DNA of 64,000 nt, taken from NCBI GenBank assembly GCA_944324285.1, contig CALUVR010000010.1, forward strand, positions 1 through 64,000. The letters run 5' to 3'. The DNA is from Candidatus Gastranaerophilales bacterium (GTDB taxonomy: Bacteria > Cyanobacteriota > Vampirovibrionia > Gastranaerophilales > Gastranaerophilaceae). A program made the position numbers and the translations under genes. Of this stretch, positions 57,127 to 64,000 are shown one piece after another. The notes under the pieces are model-generated. The model was given only the letters and a program-made list of their open reading frames with translations. It made no database searches and was not told where the DNA came from. The stretch's first letter is position 1. Each line of letters opens with the position of its first letter.

Positions 57127-59703
57127 ATGACAAAATCCGAAATCAACACTATTAACACAAAAGACGTAGATATTGAAAAACTTACACCAGTAATGCAGCA
57201 ATATCTTGAAAATAAAAGACAAAATCCGGATGCGGTTTTGCTGTATCGCCTCGGGGATTTTTATGAAACTTTTTTTGAAGATGCAGTGCTTTTATCTAAG
57301 GAATTAGAGCTTACACTTACAGGTCGTGAGGCTGGTGCAACTTACGGAAGGGTTCCGCTTGCAGGAATTCCTGCTAAAGCTGTTGCAGGATATCTTGAAA
57401 AACTCGTTAATAAGAATATTAAAGTCGCAATCTGCGACCAGCTTGAGGATCCAAAATTTGCTAAAGGTCTTGTAAAACGCGGCGTTACCCGCGTCATCAC
57501 TGCCGGAACCTTAACTGAAAGTGATTTTTTGAAACAAAATTCTAATAATTATATCTGCGCAATGTTCAAAGATGACAAAAGCGACCTTTGGGGATTTTCT
57601 TATGCTGATATTTCAACCGGAGAATTTAAAACGACTCAGGCACCTTTGAACTTAATTATGGCTGAACTCACCAGAATAAGTCCCGCTGAAATTATTGCGC
57701 CTTCTGTTGCACAAAAGGTTATGCCTTTCCAGATTGTGCCGGAAGAAAAAATTGACTTACCTGAAAATATTCAAAAACTTTATAACTGTTCGAAAATTCC
57801 GGCTTCCGTTTTTGAAATGCAGTTCGCAGAAAATAATTTGAAAGCGGTTTTCCAGACTAAAAGCCTTGAAAGTTTCGGGTTTTCAAAATATAAACTGGGC
57901 TTCCGCGCAGCAGGTGCCTTGCTTGCGTATGTATGGGAAACCTTAAAAAATAATATCCCGAAATTTGAAAGAATTGAAACGTATGAACTTTCAGAATACA
58001 TGATTATGGACGGGAGCACCCGCCGGAACCTTGAACTTGTCGAAACTTTACGTGAGAAAAACAAATACGGCTCCCTTCTATGGGCAGTGGATAAAACTAA
58101 TACAAATATGGGGGCGCGCCTTTTAAGAAACTGGATATGCCAGCCGCTTAAAAGTGTTGAAGCAATTCTTGAAAGACAAAATGCCGTATCTGAATTTGTC
58201 GAAAAAACTGACTTAAGAAAAACTGTTGTAGAACTTTTGGAAAAAATGTACGATATTCAACGCCTTTCTACAAGAATAAGCAACAGTTCGGCAAGCCCGA
58301 GAGATTTTCTGAGCCTCAGGGATTCTCTTTTCACCCTGCCGGAGCTTCTTGAATGCGCCAACAATCTTGACAACAATCCGCTAAAGAAAATCAATGAATA
58401 TATAGAAGAAATCAAAGATTTCGCCTCTCTTATTGACCGTACAATTGTTGAAAATCCTCCTATAGTCATAAAAGAAGGCGGGATTATAAAACAGGGCGTC
58501 AGCGGGGAACTGGATTATTTCAGAGATCTTTTAACCGGAGGAGAAAATTGGCTTAAAGAATTCGAAGAAACAGAACGAGAAAAAACAGGGATTAAAAATC
58601 TCCGAGTAAGCTATAATAAAGTTTTCGGCTACTATATTGAAGTTACAAATTCAAACCTCAATATGGTTCCGCAGGAATATATAAGAAAACAAACCCTCAC
58701 TAACGGCGAAAGATTTATTACGGAAGAACTCAAAAAACACGAGGACGATGTACTTTCCGCAAAATTCAAATCAACAGAACTTGAATATAAATTATACTGC
58801 GACTTTAGAGAATATTCAAAAGAATTTGTTACAAAAATCAGAGAAATTGCAGACGCAGTTGCGCAAACGGATGTTCTCTCATCGTTAGCGGAAGTCGCTG
58901 TTGAAAACAATTACTGCAAACCGATAATTGATGAATCCGATGATTTTATAGTAAAAAACGGACGTCATCCTGTTCTGGAAAAAATTCTCCCGCTCGGAGA
59001 ATACGTTGCAAATGATTTGGATTTAAAATGCAACACAACGGATGCAACGCAGTTCATGATTTTAACCGGACCGAATATGGCAGGGAAATCCACCTACATG
59101 CGCCAAAATGCGCTGATTGCACTTTTGGCACAAATAGGTTCCTGGGTTCCGGCGGATTACGTAAAACTCGGGACGATTGATAAAATCTTTACCCGTGTCG
59201 GAGCGTCTGATGATTTAACTCTCGGACAATCAACATTTATGGTTGAGATGATTGAAACCTCTTACATCCTGAATTCCGCAACAGAAAGAAGCTTTATACT
59301 TCTGGATGAAATAGGACGCGGAACAAGCACCTACGACGGGGTTGCAATTGCCTGGTCTGTCGCTGAATTTATCGCAACCAAAATAAAAGCTCGTACAATA
59401 TTTGCAACCCACTACCACGAACTTAATGTAATGACAAATACTTATCCGCAGATTAAAAATTACCGAATTACAATTGCAGAAGAAAACGGGGAAATTGAAT
59501 TTTTGCGCAAAATTGTACAGGGCGGTGCGAGCAAAAGTTACGGTATTCAAGTGGCTAAAATGGCAGGACTGCCAAGTTCTGTAATTAAACGCTCGCAGGA
59601 TTTAATGACAAAAATGCAGAGAGATTTTTCCAATAACCTCGCCACTCGAAAAAAATCCTCCGATTCAGAACTTACTATTCCGCAGCTTAATCTGTTTAAT
59701 TAA
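57127..59703 (+). CDS. mutS: DNA mismatch repair protein MutS
   Basis: 858 residues, the family norm (E. coli 853). The mismatch-binding motif is RLGDFYETFFEDA near residue 40; the Walker A TGPNMAGKSTYMRQ is near residue 646, followed by Walker B FILLDEIGRGTSTYDG and ATHYHEL. The C-terminus ends in ELTIPQLNLFN. It recognises mispairs and recruits MutL, which is not in this window. No Shine-Dalgarno is evident; a TATAAT at 57109-57114 and a TTGACA at 57089-57094 lie just upstream, with a short spacer. Confidence 0.97.
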   Translation: MTKSEINTINTKDVDIEKLTPVMQQYLENKRQNPDAVLLYRLGDFYETFFEDAVLLSKELELTLTGREAGATYGRVPLAGIPAKAVAGYLEKLVNKNIKVAICDQLEDPKFAKGLVKRGVTRVITAGTLTESDFLKQNSNNYICAMFKDDKSDLWGFSYADISTGEFKTTQAPLNLIMAELTRISPAEIIAPSVAQKVMPFQIVPEEKIDLPENIQKLYNCSKIPASVFEMQFAENNLKAVFQTKSLESFGFSKYKLGFRAAGALLAYVWETLKNNIPKFERIETYELSEYMIMDGSTRRNLELVETLREKNKYGSLLWAVDKTNTNMGARLLRNWICQPLKSVEAILERQNAVSEFVEKTDLRKTVVELLEKMYDIQRLSTRISNSSASPRDFLSLRDSLFTLPELLECANNLDNNPLKKINEYIEEIKDFASLIDRTIVENPPIVIKEGGIIKQGVSGELDYFRDLLTGGENWLKEFEETEREKTGIKNLRVSYNKVFGYYIEVTNSNLNMVPQEYIRKQTLTNGERFITEELKKHEDDVLSAKFKSTELEYKLYCDFREYSKEFVTKIREIADAVAQTDVLSSLAEVAVENNYCKPIIDESDDFIVKNGRHPVLEKILPLGEYVANDLDLKCNTTDATQFMILTGPNMAGKSTYMRQNALIALLAQIGSWVPADYVKLGTIDKIFTRVGASDDLTLGQSTFMVEMIETSYILNSATERSFILLDEIGRGTSTYDGVAIAWSVAEFIATKIKARTIFATHYHELNVMTNTYPQIKNYRITIAEENGEIEFLRKIVQGGASKSYGIQVAKMAGLPSSVIKRSQDLMTKMQRDFSNNLATRKKSSDSELTIPQLNLFN

Positions 59704-59866
59704 TAGATTGGTTTATATAATAAAGTGTAAGTTTTCACAACTCAGGTTTCACTATTCCCTTTCACTTTATTATCGTCCTGTCATCATTTAAACTTTTGTA
59801 AAAATAACTCTAAATTCTATCAAAAATATTTATTTTCAGGTTTTAATGCATAATAAGGAGTGATTT

Positions 59867-60400
59867 ATGTCAGTAAGTGTTTCTAAAATAAATTTCATGG
59901 CTGACTCTGCAGAACAGCCGCAGGCAAATAAAACGGAACAGCCGACACAAACAGCAGCCAAAAATCCGATTAATGAACAGCCTCAAAAAGATTCGTTTGA
60001 ACATAAAAAAACTGTAAAAAATGAAACTGAAAATCTTTCTAAGCCGCAAAATCAGCAGCCGGCAAAGAAAAAAACTTTCAAAAACAAAATAGCCTCAATT
60101 GCAAAATTCTTTACTTCAACAGAAGAAATAACCAAAGGCACAGCCAAAGGCGCAATTTACGGAACTCTTACAGGTGCGCTTATAATGGCATTCGGCTGGT
60201 TCAAAGCTTTACCGAAAGGTTTTAAAAAAGGTAATTCTATTATAAAAGTATTTAAACACCCGTTCCAGGTAATCAGCAGCAAAACAAAAATCACAGCAGG
60301 TATTACTGCTGCAGGAATCGCTGCATATAATATTGTAAAAGGATTCCTACAGGCAAACCAACGCCGCGCATTTATTGACCAGAAACTCAGAAATAACTAA
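59867..60400 (+). CDS. Tagged membrane protein (NFMADS motif)
   Basis: 177 residues. MSVSVSKINFMADSAEQPQ carries a weak version of the tag, then a long Gln/Lys/Asn-rich segment (QPTQTAAKNPINEQPQKDSF), then hydrophobic stretches (TAKGAIYGTLTGALIMAFGWFKAL, TKITAGITAAGIAAYNIV) and a basic tail (NQRRAFIDQKLRNN). AAGGAG precedes the ATG. It resembles the other Gly/Ala-rich tagged membrane proteins. No domain recognised. Confidence 0.7.
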   Translation: MSVSVSKINFMADSAEQPQANKTEQPTQTAAKNPINEQPQKDSFEHKKTVKNETENLSKPQNQQPAKKKTFKNKIASIAKFFTSTEEITKGTAKGAIYGTLTGALIMAFGWFKALPKGFKKGNSIIKVFKHPFQVISSKTKITAGITAAGIAAYNIVKGFLQANQRRAFIDQKLRNN

Positions 60401-60549
60401 ACTCAAAAAGCCCTTTTATAAACTAAAAACTGATTGCAGAGCCAGGATAATCACATTTTCACGACTTTGAAATGGGATCTCATTTTCACCCCCCCGTTTT
60501 CTCTGTCATCTTTGTGGATACTCAGCTCCCCTGTACAAATATTTCCTCC

Positions 60550-61035
60550 TTATTTTGTTGATTTATATTTGCTGATTTCTTCAAAATAATGTTCAAGTGC
60601 AATATATCCTTTGTAAATTTCATTGGAAATATTTGCATAACTGTTCGCATCAATAAACTTTAATTCTTTTGTACGGATTTCCATAATTGAATCAGCATCG
60701 GTTTTAAGCTTTTCATCATCGGAAGCAGACCATTTTTGCAAAAGAGCCAATTCTTCATACATTTGCTTAATGGTAGTATATTCAAGCGTATTGAAATCGT
60801 ATTTTGCAAGCAGTTGCTTATCTGCATTTGATATTCTGCTCTGTACTGCCTGAAATTTAAATATACGCTTAACTATAATATAATTATCCGCCAATTTTTT
60901 ATGAGAATACGGGATAACATTTTTCGCAAGAAGCGCGGCAAATGATCTGGAGGTAAAAGCATCGTCCCCGTGTGAAAAAGAACTCTTTGACGTTAAATCA
61001 AAATCTGATTTTTTAGAAACAATTTCTTCAATCAT
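60550..61035 (-). CDS. Hypothetical helical protein
   Basis: 161 residues from the ATG at 61035, with GGAGG 10 nt upstream; the longer frame to 61113 begins in AT-rich non-coding sequence. It is predicted almost wholly helical (FAALLAKNVIPYSHKKLADNYIIVKRIFKF, EYTTIKQMYEELALLQKW, NEIYKGYIALEHYFEEISKY). No signal peptide, span or known motif. A small regulatory or scaffold protein is possible. It is divergent from the HD-GYP-like gene. Confidence 0.6.
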   Translation of the reverse strand: MIEEIVSKKSDFDLTSKSSFSHGDDAFTSRSFAALLAKNVIPYSHKKLADNYIIVKRIFKFQAVQSRISNADKQLLAKYDFNTLEYTTIKQMYEELALLQKWSASDDEKLKTDADSIMEIRTKELKFIDANSYANISNEIYKGYIALEHYFEEISKYKSTK

Positions 61036-61310
61036 CCTATCCGATACCTCCGTTGAACTAATAATAAAATAATGGTAAATGTTTGTCATGTAAATTGTGC
61101 AAATTTTTAACAAATTGTAATTATTCCATCCATAAATTTTAAGTCTATCTGAAAGAAGTTCGCCTGACTATCAGGCAGTCCGAATTTTTATATACAACTT
61201 TAGTTGAAAAAATCCCATACTAAAGTATGAAATTATCCGAAAAATATTAAAGTTTTTTGAAACTTGTGCCGTATATATTAACAAAAGCATGCAAGTAGAA
61301 GGAAAAATTA

Positions 61311-62594
61311 ATGAAAAATAAAGATGAGAAAAGCGGAGTTTCTTTATTCGGGCAGTCAGAGTTTTTGATGGAAAATGATCCGATTGAGGAAATTTTCGCG
61401 CTGAACCTAGGTGATTTTATTTCAGAACACTTAATCTCTGAAGATTTGGCAAAAAAAATCGGTTCAAATGTCAAGGATAAAAAAGAGGGGCTGAAAAATC
61501 AGTTAAAAGAGCTGATTGCCATTTATTCACTTCAAAATACCCTTTGCGTTCTGAATTTTGAAACGAAGGAGGATTACGCTATATACACTTCAATAGCGCA
61601 TTCTATCTGCCTTATGCTTGAAATTGAAAAATGTAATATTTATCTTTCTAAAGAATATACGAAAGGTATAAAATCCGATAAAGATTTGGTTCTTGTCGGA
61701 ACAACAATGAAAAGTCTGAAATGTAAAGGGTTTGATTTAGCGGATAATTCAATCGTAAGTGTAGCATTCCGCGAACAGGATACAATTACGGAAAACAATA
61801 TAACGGCAGTGTCAATGCACTGTAATTCAAGAAATGTCGGTGTTATCGTTTTAGAAAGCCCGCAGGAGGTTCAAAAAGAGTACCTTTCCCTTGTTGAAAG
61901 CATAGCAAATCTTTTTGCGACATCAATGAGTCTGCAGGGCGAAATTGATACGACAAATAAACTTATAGATAATGAAAATCCGAACATCAGCGATTTACAG
62001 CACGAGAGAGCTGAATTAACCGCATTAATCGGTGATTTATGCGACTATCAGCAGGAATTTGTAGAACAACTTGCCAATGCGGTTGATACAAAAGGTCAGT
62101 ATAAAGTTTCACACTCAAAAAATACCGCAAATCTCGCTCGCCAAATTTGTAAGTCGATGGGCTTAAACGAAAAGACAACCGATTTAATTTACTATGCAGG
62201 ATTACTGCAAAATATCGGGAAAATTACACTTTCGGAAAAAATATTTGCAACAAACGGCAAGCTTTCTCCGGAAGATTTGAAAAAAATTCAGAACCATTCA
62301 AATATCGGGGTTAACCTGTTGATGAATATCAATTTCTTATCGGAAGTTGTTCCTTATATAAATTACCAGAAGGAACGTGTGGACGGTTCCGGAGAACCGG
62401 AAGGTCTGAAAGGACAGTCTATTCCGTTAGGTTCCCGAATTATCGCTGTTGCGGACGCTTATAGCGCAATGACGTCAGACAGACCTTACAGAAAGGCTAT
62501 GCCGCAGGAAAAAGCTCTTTCGATTATGAGAGAAGAAGCAGGCAAAAAATGGGATGTTGATGTTGTAAATGCATTAGAACAAAGCTTAAAATAA
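61311..62594 (+). CDS. GAF/HD-GYP-like protein with degenerate active site
   Basis: 427 residues. The N-terminal ~200 residues look like a GAF sensory domain (YAIYTSIAHSICLMLEIEKCNIYLSKEY, NNITAVSMHCNSRNVGVIVLES). The C-terminal half has HD-GYP order but changed catalytic residues: the HD of HDIGK is QN (AGLLQNIGKI), the HH of HHERxDGxGYP is YQ and GYP is GEP (NYQKERVDGSGEPEGLKG). The flanking VSHSKNTANLARQIC, NHSNIGVNLL and IIAVADAYSAMTSDRPYR are kept. It therefore probably cannot hydrolyse c-di-GMP and may bind it or signal by contact instead. No Shine-Dalgarno is evident at the ATG; a G-rich site (AGAAGG) lies 10 nt upstream. Confidence 0.8.
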   Translation: MKNKDEKSGVSLFGQSEFLMENDPIEEIFALNLGDFISEHLISEDLAKKIGSNVKDKKEGLKNQLKELIAIYSLQNTLCVLNFETKEDYAIYTSIAHSICLMLEIEKCNIYLSKEYTKGIKSDKDLVLVGTTMKSLKCKGFDLADNSIVSVAFREQDTITENNITAVSMHCNSRNVGVIVLESPQEVQKEYLSLVESIANLFATSMSLQGEIDTTNKLIDNENPNISDLQHERAELTALIGDLCDYQQEFVEQLANAVDTKGQYKVSHSKNTANLARQICKSMGLNEKTTDLIYYAGLLQNIGKITLSEKIFATNGKLSPEDLKKIQNHSNIGVNLLMNINFLSEVVPYINYQKERVDGSGEPEGLKGQSIPLGSRIIAVADAYSAMTSDRPYRKAMPQEKALSIMREEAGKKWDVDVVNALEQSLK

Positions 62595-62616
62595 TCGACA
62601 ATGAACATATATACTA

Positions 62617-62652
62617 AGGAGGCGCCGCGATCTTAAGGTCGCGGCGCCTCCT
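62617..62652 (+). terminator. Long GC-rich terminator-like hairpin
   Basis: AGGAGGCGCCGCGA and TCGCGGCGCCTCCT form a 14-bp perfect stem around TCTTAAGG. The T-run after it is short (CTTAT), so it is a hairpin of uncertain strength ending the HD-GYP-like transcript. Confidence 0.65.
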
Positions 62653-62671
62653 CTTATCCTGTCACTAGGAA

Positions 62672-62700
62672 TTTACTTTTCTCTTTGTTTGACGTAGATT
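62672..62700 (+). promoter_or_regulatory. Promoter of bioF, leaderless start
   Basis: TTTACT (62672-62677), 17-nt spacer, TAGATT (62695-62700), then 7 nt to the ATG at 62708. There is no Shine-Dalgarno. Confidence 0.5.
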
Positions 62701-62707
62701 AAAAAGT

Positions 62708-63850
62708 ATGTTTGAAGTATATGAAAATAAACTTGGGGAGCTGGAAAAGCATTCTCATTTTAGATTTATAAGGGATATTGAAAAAAAAGAAGGTAAATAT
62801 ATTTATATAAACGGGGATAAGCTTCTGAATTTATCTTCCAATAACTATTTGAATTTTGCGGACAATAAAGAGGTAGCGGAAAATTTTTATGCGCAAGCGG
62901 GTTCGGAATATTCTTTTGGCAGCGCTTCTGCAAGGCTTTTGACCGGAACTTTACCCATTTATAAGAAATTAGAGAATTTAATCACTGATTTATACCAAAG
63001 CGGCGGAACATTACTTTTCAACAGCGGGTACCACGCGAATGTCGGAGTAAACAGCGCCCTTACTGGAAAAGGGGATGTTATATTTTCGGATAAGCTTAAC
63101 CACGCAAGCATAATTGACGGGATGCGTCTTTCCGAGGCAAAATTTTTTCGCTATCCGCATAATAATACGGAAGCATTGGAAAAGCTTCTTATAAGAGAAC
63201 GCAATAATTTTAAAAATGCAGTAATAGTTTCAGAAAGCGTTTTTTCAATGGATGGAGATATTGCGGATATCAAAAAACTCGTAGAACTAAAAAAGAGGTA
63301 TAATTCTATTCTCGTGCTTGATGAAGCGCACGCGTTCGGGGTATTCGGAGAAACCGGACTCGGAGTGTCGGAGGCTTGCGGGCTATTAAAAGAGGTAGAC
63401 CTGCTTATCGGAACTTTCGGAAAAGCTATCGGGTCAATGGGAGCCTTTGCAACAGGGAAAAAAGTTTTAATAGACTATCTCATTAATTCCGCGCGTTCAT
63501 TTATTTTTTCAACCGCACTTCCGCCTGTAAACATTGCGTTTTCAAAGTGGATTATTGAGAATGAATTGCCAAAAACTTATGAAAAACGTAAAAAAATGCT
63601 CGAACTGGGCAAAAAACTCGGGAGTGAAAGTCATATAATACCGGTTATTATAGGATCAAACGAAAAAACGGCTGAGATGTGTGATATCCTTTACAAAAAC
63701 GGATATTTTACGCTTCCAATACGTCCGCCGACCGTTCCTCAGGGAACCTCACGTATAAGACTGTCGCTTACGACTGATATTGAAGAAAAAGATTTGGAGA
63801 AATTATGCAGTATCATTGGCTCAACAAACATAACAACAAAAAACTTATAA
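62708..63850 (+). CDS. bioF: 8-amino-7-oxononanoate synthase
   Basis: 380 residues. The alpha-oxoamine synthase fold is complete: NLSSNNYLNFADN, GSASARLLTGTLPIYKKLE, LFNSGYHANVGV, HASIIDGMRLS, VSESVFSMDGD, VLDEAHAFGVFGETGLGVSEACG and GTFGKAIGSMGAF with the PLP-binding Lys. It joins pimeloyl-ACP and alanine to give 8-amino-7-oxononanoate in biotin synthesis. The following gene is bioG, overlapping by 46 nt, which supports biotin rather than the related KBL or sphingolipid function. The mRNA appears leaderless. Confidence 0.93.
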   Translation: MFEVYENKLGELEKHSHFRFIRDIEKKEGKYIYINGDKLLNLSSNNYLNFADNKEVAENFYAQAGSEYSFGSASARLLTGTLPIYKKLENLITDLYQSGGTLLFNSGYHANVGVNSALTGKGDVIFSDKLNHASIIDGMRLSEAKFFRYPHNNTEALEKLLIRERNNFKNAVIVSESVFSMDGDIADIKKLVELKKRYNSILVLDEAHAFGVFGETGLGVSEACGLLKEVDLLIGTFGKAIGSMGAFATGKKVLIDYLINSARSFIFSTALPPVNIAFSKWIIENELPKTYEKRKKMLELGKKLGSESHIIPVIIGSNEKTAEMCDILYKNGYFTLPIRPPTVPQGTSRIRLSLTTDIEEKDLEKLCSIIGSTNITTKNL

Positions 63851-64000
63851 TATTTTTTTGCGGCTGGAGTTTTGACGAAAAGCCGTTTGAAAGACTTGTT
63901 TGCGACGATTATGATGTTTTAATATTTTACGACTATAAAAATCATGAAATTCCTGTAAAAATACCATTGTATGAGGAATATTACCTTGTTACGTGGTCAA
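63805..64000 (+). CDS. bioG: Pimeloyl-ACP methyl ester esterase BioG (partial)
   Basis: The frame opens at an ATG at 63805 (TTGGAGAAATT upstream) inside the last 46 nt of bioF and runs off the end of the window. The 65 visible residues include KKLIIFFCGWSFDEKPF, DVLIFYDYKNHEIPVKIP and YEEYYLVTWS, matching the start of BioG (DUF452), an alpha/beta hydrolase that removes the methyl group from pimeloyl-ACP methyl ester. The nucleophile region lies beyond the end. The bioF-bioG order is common in bacteria that use BioG instead of BioH. Confidence 0.85.
   Translation, partial: MQYHWLNKHNNKKLIIFFCGWSFDEKPFERLVCDDYDVLIFYDYKNHEIPVKIPLYEEYYLVTWS

Overview
The window reads as a chromosomal segment of an AT-rich, Gram-negative gut bacterium. 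The best guess is an uncultured member of the non-photosynthetic Cyanobacteriota (Vampirovibrionia/Gastranaerophilales). This rests on low GC, a TonB/MCE/outer-membrane style envelope combined with RNase Y, YmdB, TrmFO and FolE2, a pilin-like small protein, and many short hypothetical proteins with a shared N-terminal motif. The assignment is inference; no rRNA is present.

Layout. 1-5 kb: tagged small proteins (one a frameshifted pseudogene), a zincin, a secreted Lys/His-rich protein and an orphan histidine kinase. 5-9.9 kb: ferritin-like protein, small membrane protein, HlyD-like adaptor, SIMPL-domain protein. 9.9-11.3 kb: glutamate dehydrogenase. 11.4-17.9 kb: an envelope block in which a VWA protein and an MCE-domain protein diverge from a four-gene operon (VirB10-like, FHA-like multi-span membrane protein, two TonB-like proteins). 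17.9-25.2 kb: aminotransferase with Lrp-type regulator, CheD-like protein, cupin, a 772-bp palindromic non-coding element, acetyltransferase, membrane zincin, YqeG and U32 peptidase. 25.2-28.3 kb: a sigma-70 factor and a secreted protein flanked by a ~327-bp inverted repeat pair, then tandem repeats. 28.3-34.3 kb: thioredoxin-like protein, FolE2, M49-like peptidase, RlmH, MscS. 34.3-35.8 kb: repeats, tRNA-Gly and three tandem units made of tRNA 5' halves. 35.8-43.2 kb: parvulin, M24 peptidase, TrmH-family methylase, DUF1858 protein, large membrane protein, TrmFO. 43.3-46.2 kb: a paralogous membrane pair, then an anti-sigma/ECF sigma/Spy-like operon. 46.2-53.5 kb: PepA, CheR-like protein, then the RNase Y-YmdB-PHP-pilin-like-LOG operon. 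53.5-57.1 kb: a RgpF-like glycosyltransferase interrupted at a G11 tract, a Trp-type attenuator, tagged membrane proteins, tRNA-Leu. 57.1-64 kb: MutS, a degenerate HD-GYP protein, and BioF-BioG running off the end.

Four themes cut across the genes. (1) About a dozen otherwise unrelated proteins carry a short N-terminal motif, [STANH]-F-x-[AGSNM], in their first ~55 residues; they include two zincins, CheR- and CheD-like enzymes and multi-span membrane proteins. This is the best candidate for an undescribed system, possibly a sorting or secretion tag. (2) Several genes have a -10 box 6-8 nt before the ATG and no Shine-Dalgarno, which suggests leaderless mRNAs. (3) Intergenic regions are full of palindromic repeat families, one copy of which appears to have entered the ymdB coding sequence. 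(4) Two loci look switchable: the poly-G glycosyltransferase and the inverted-repeat-flanked sigma factor.
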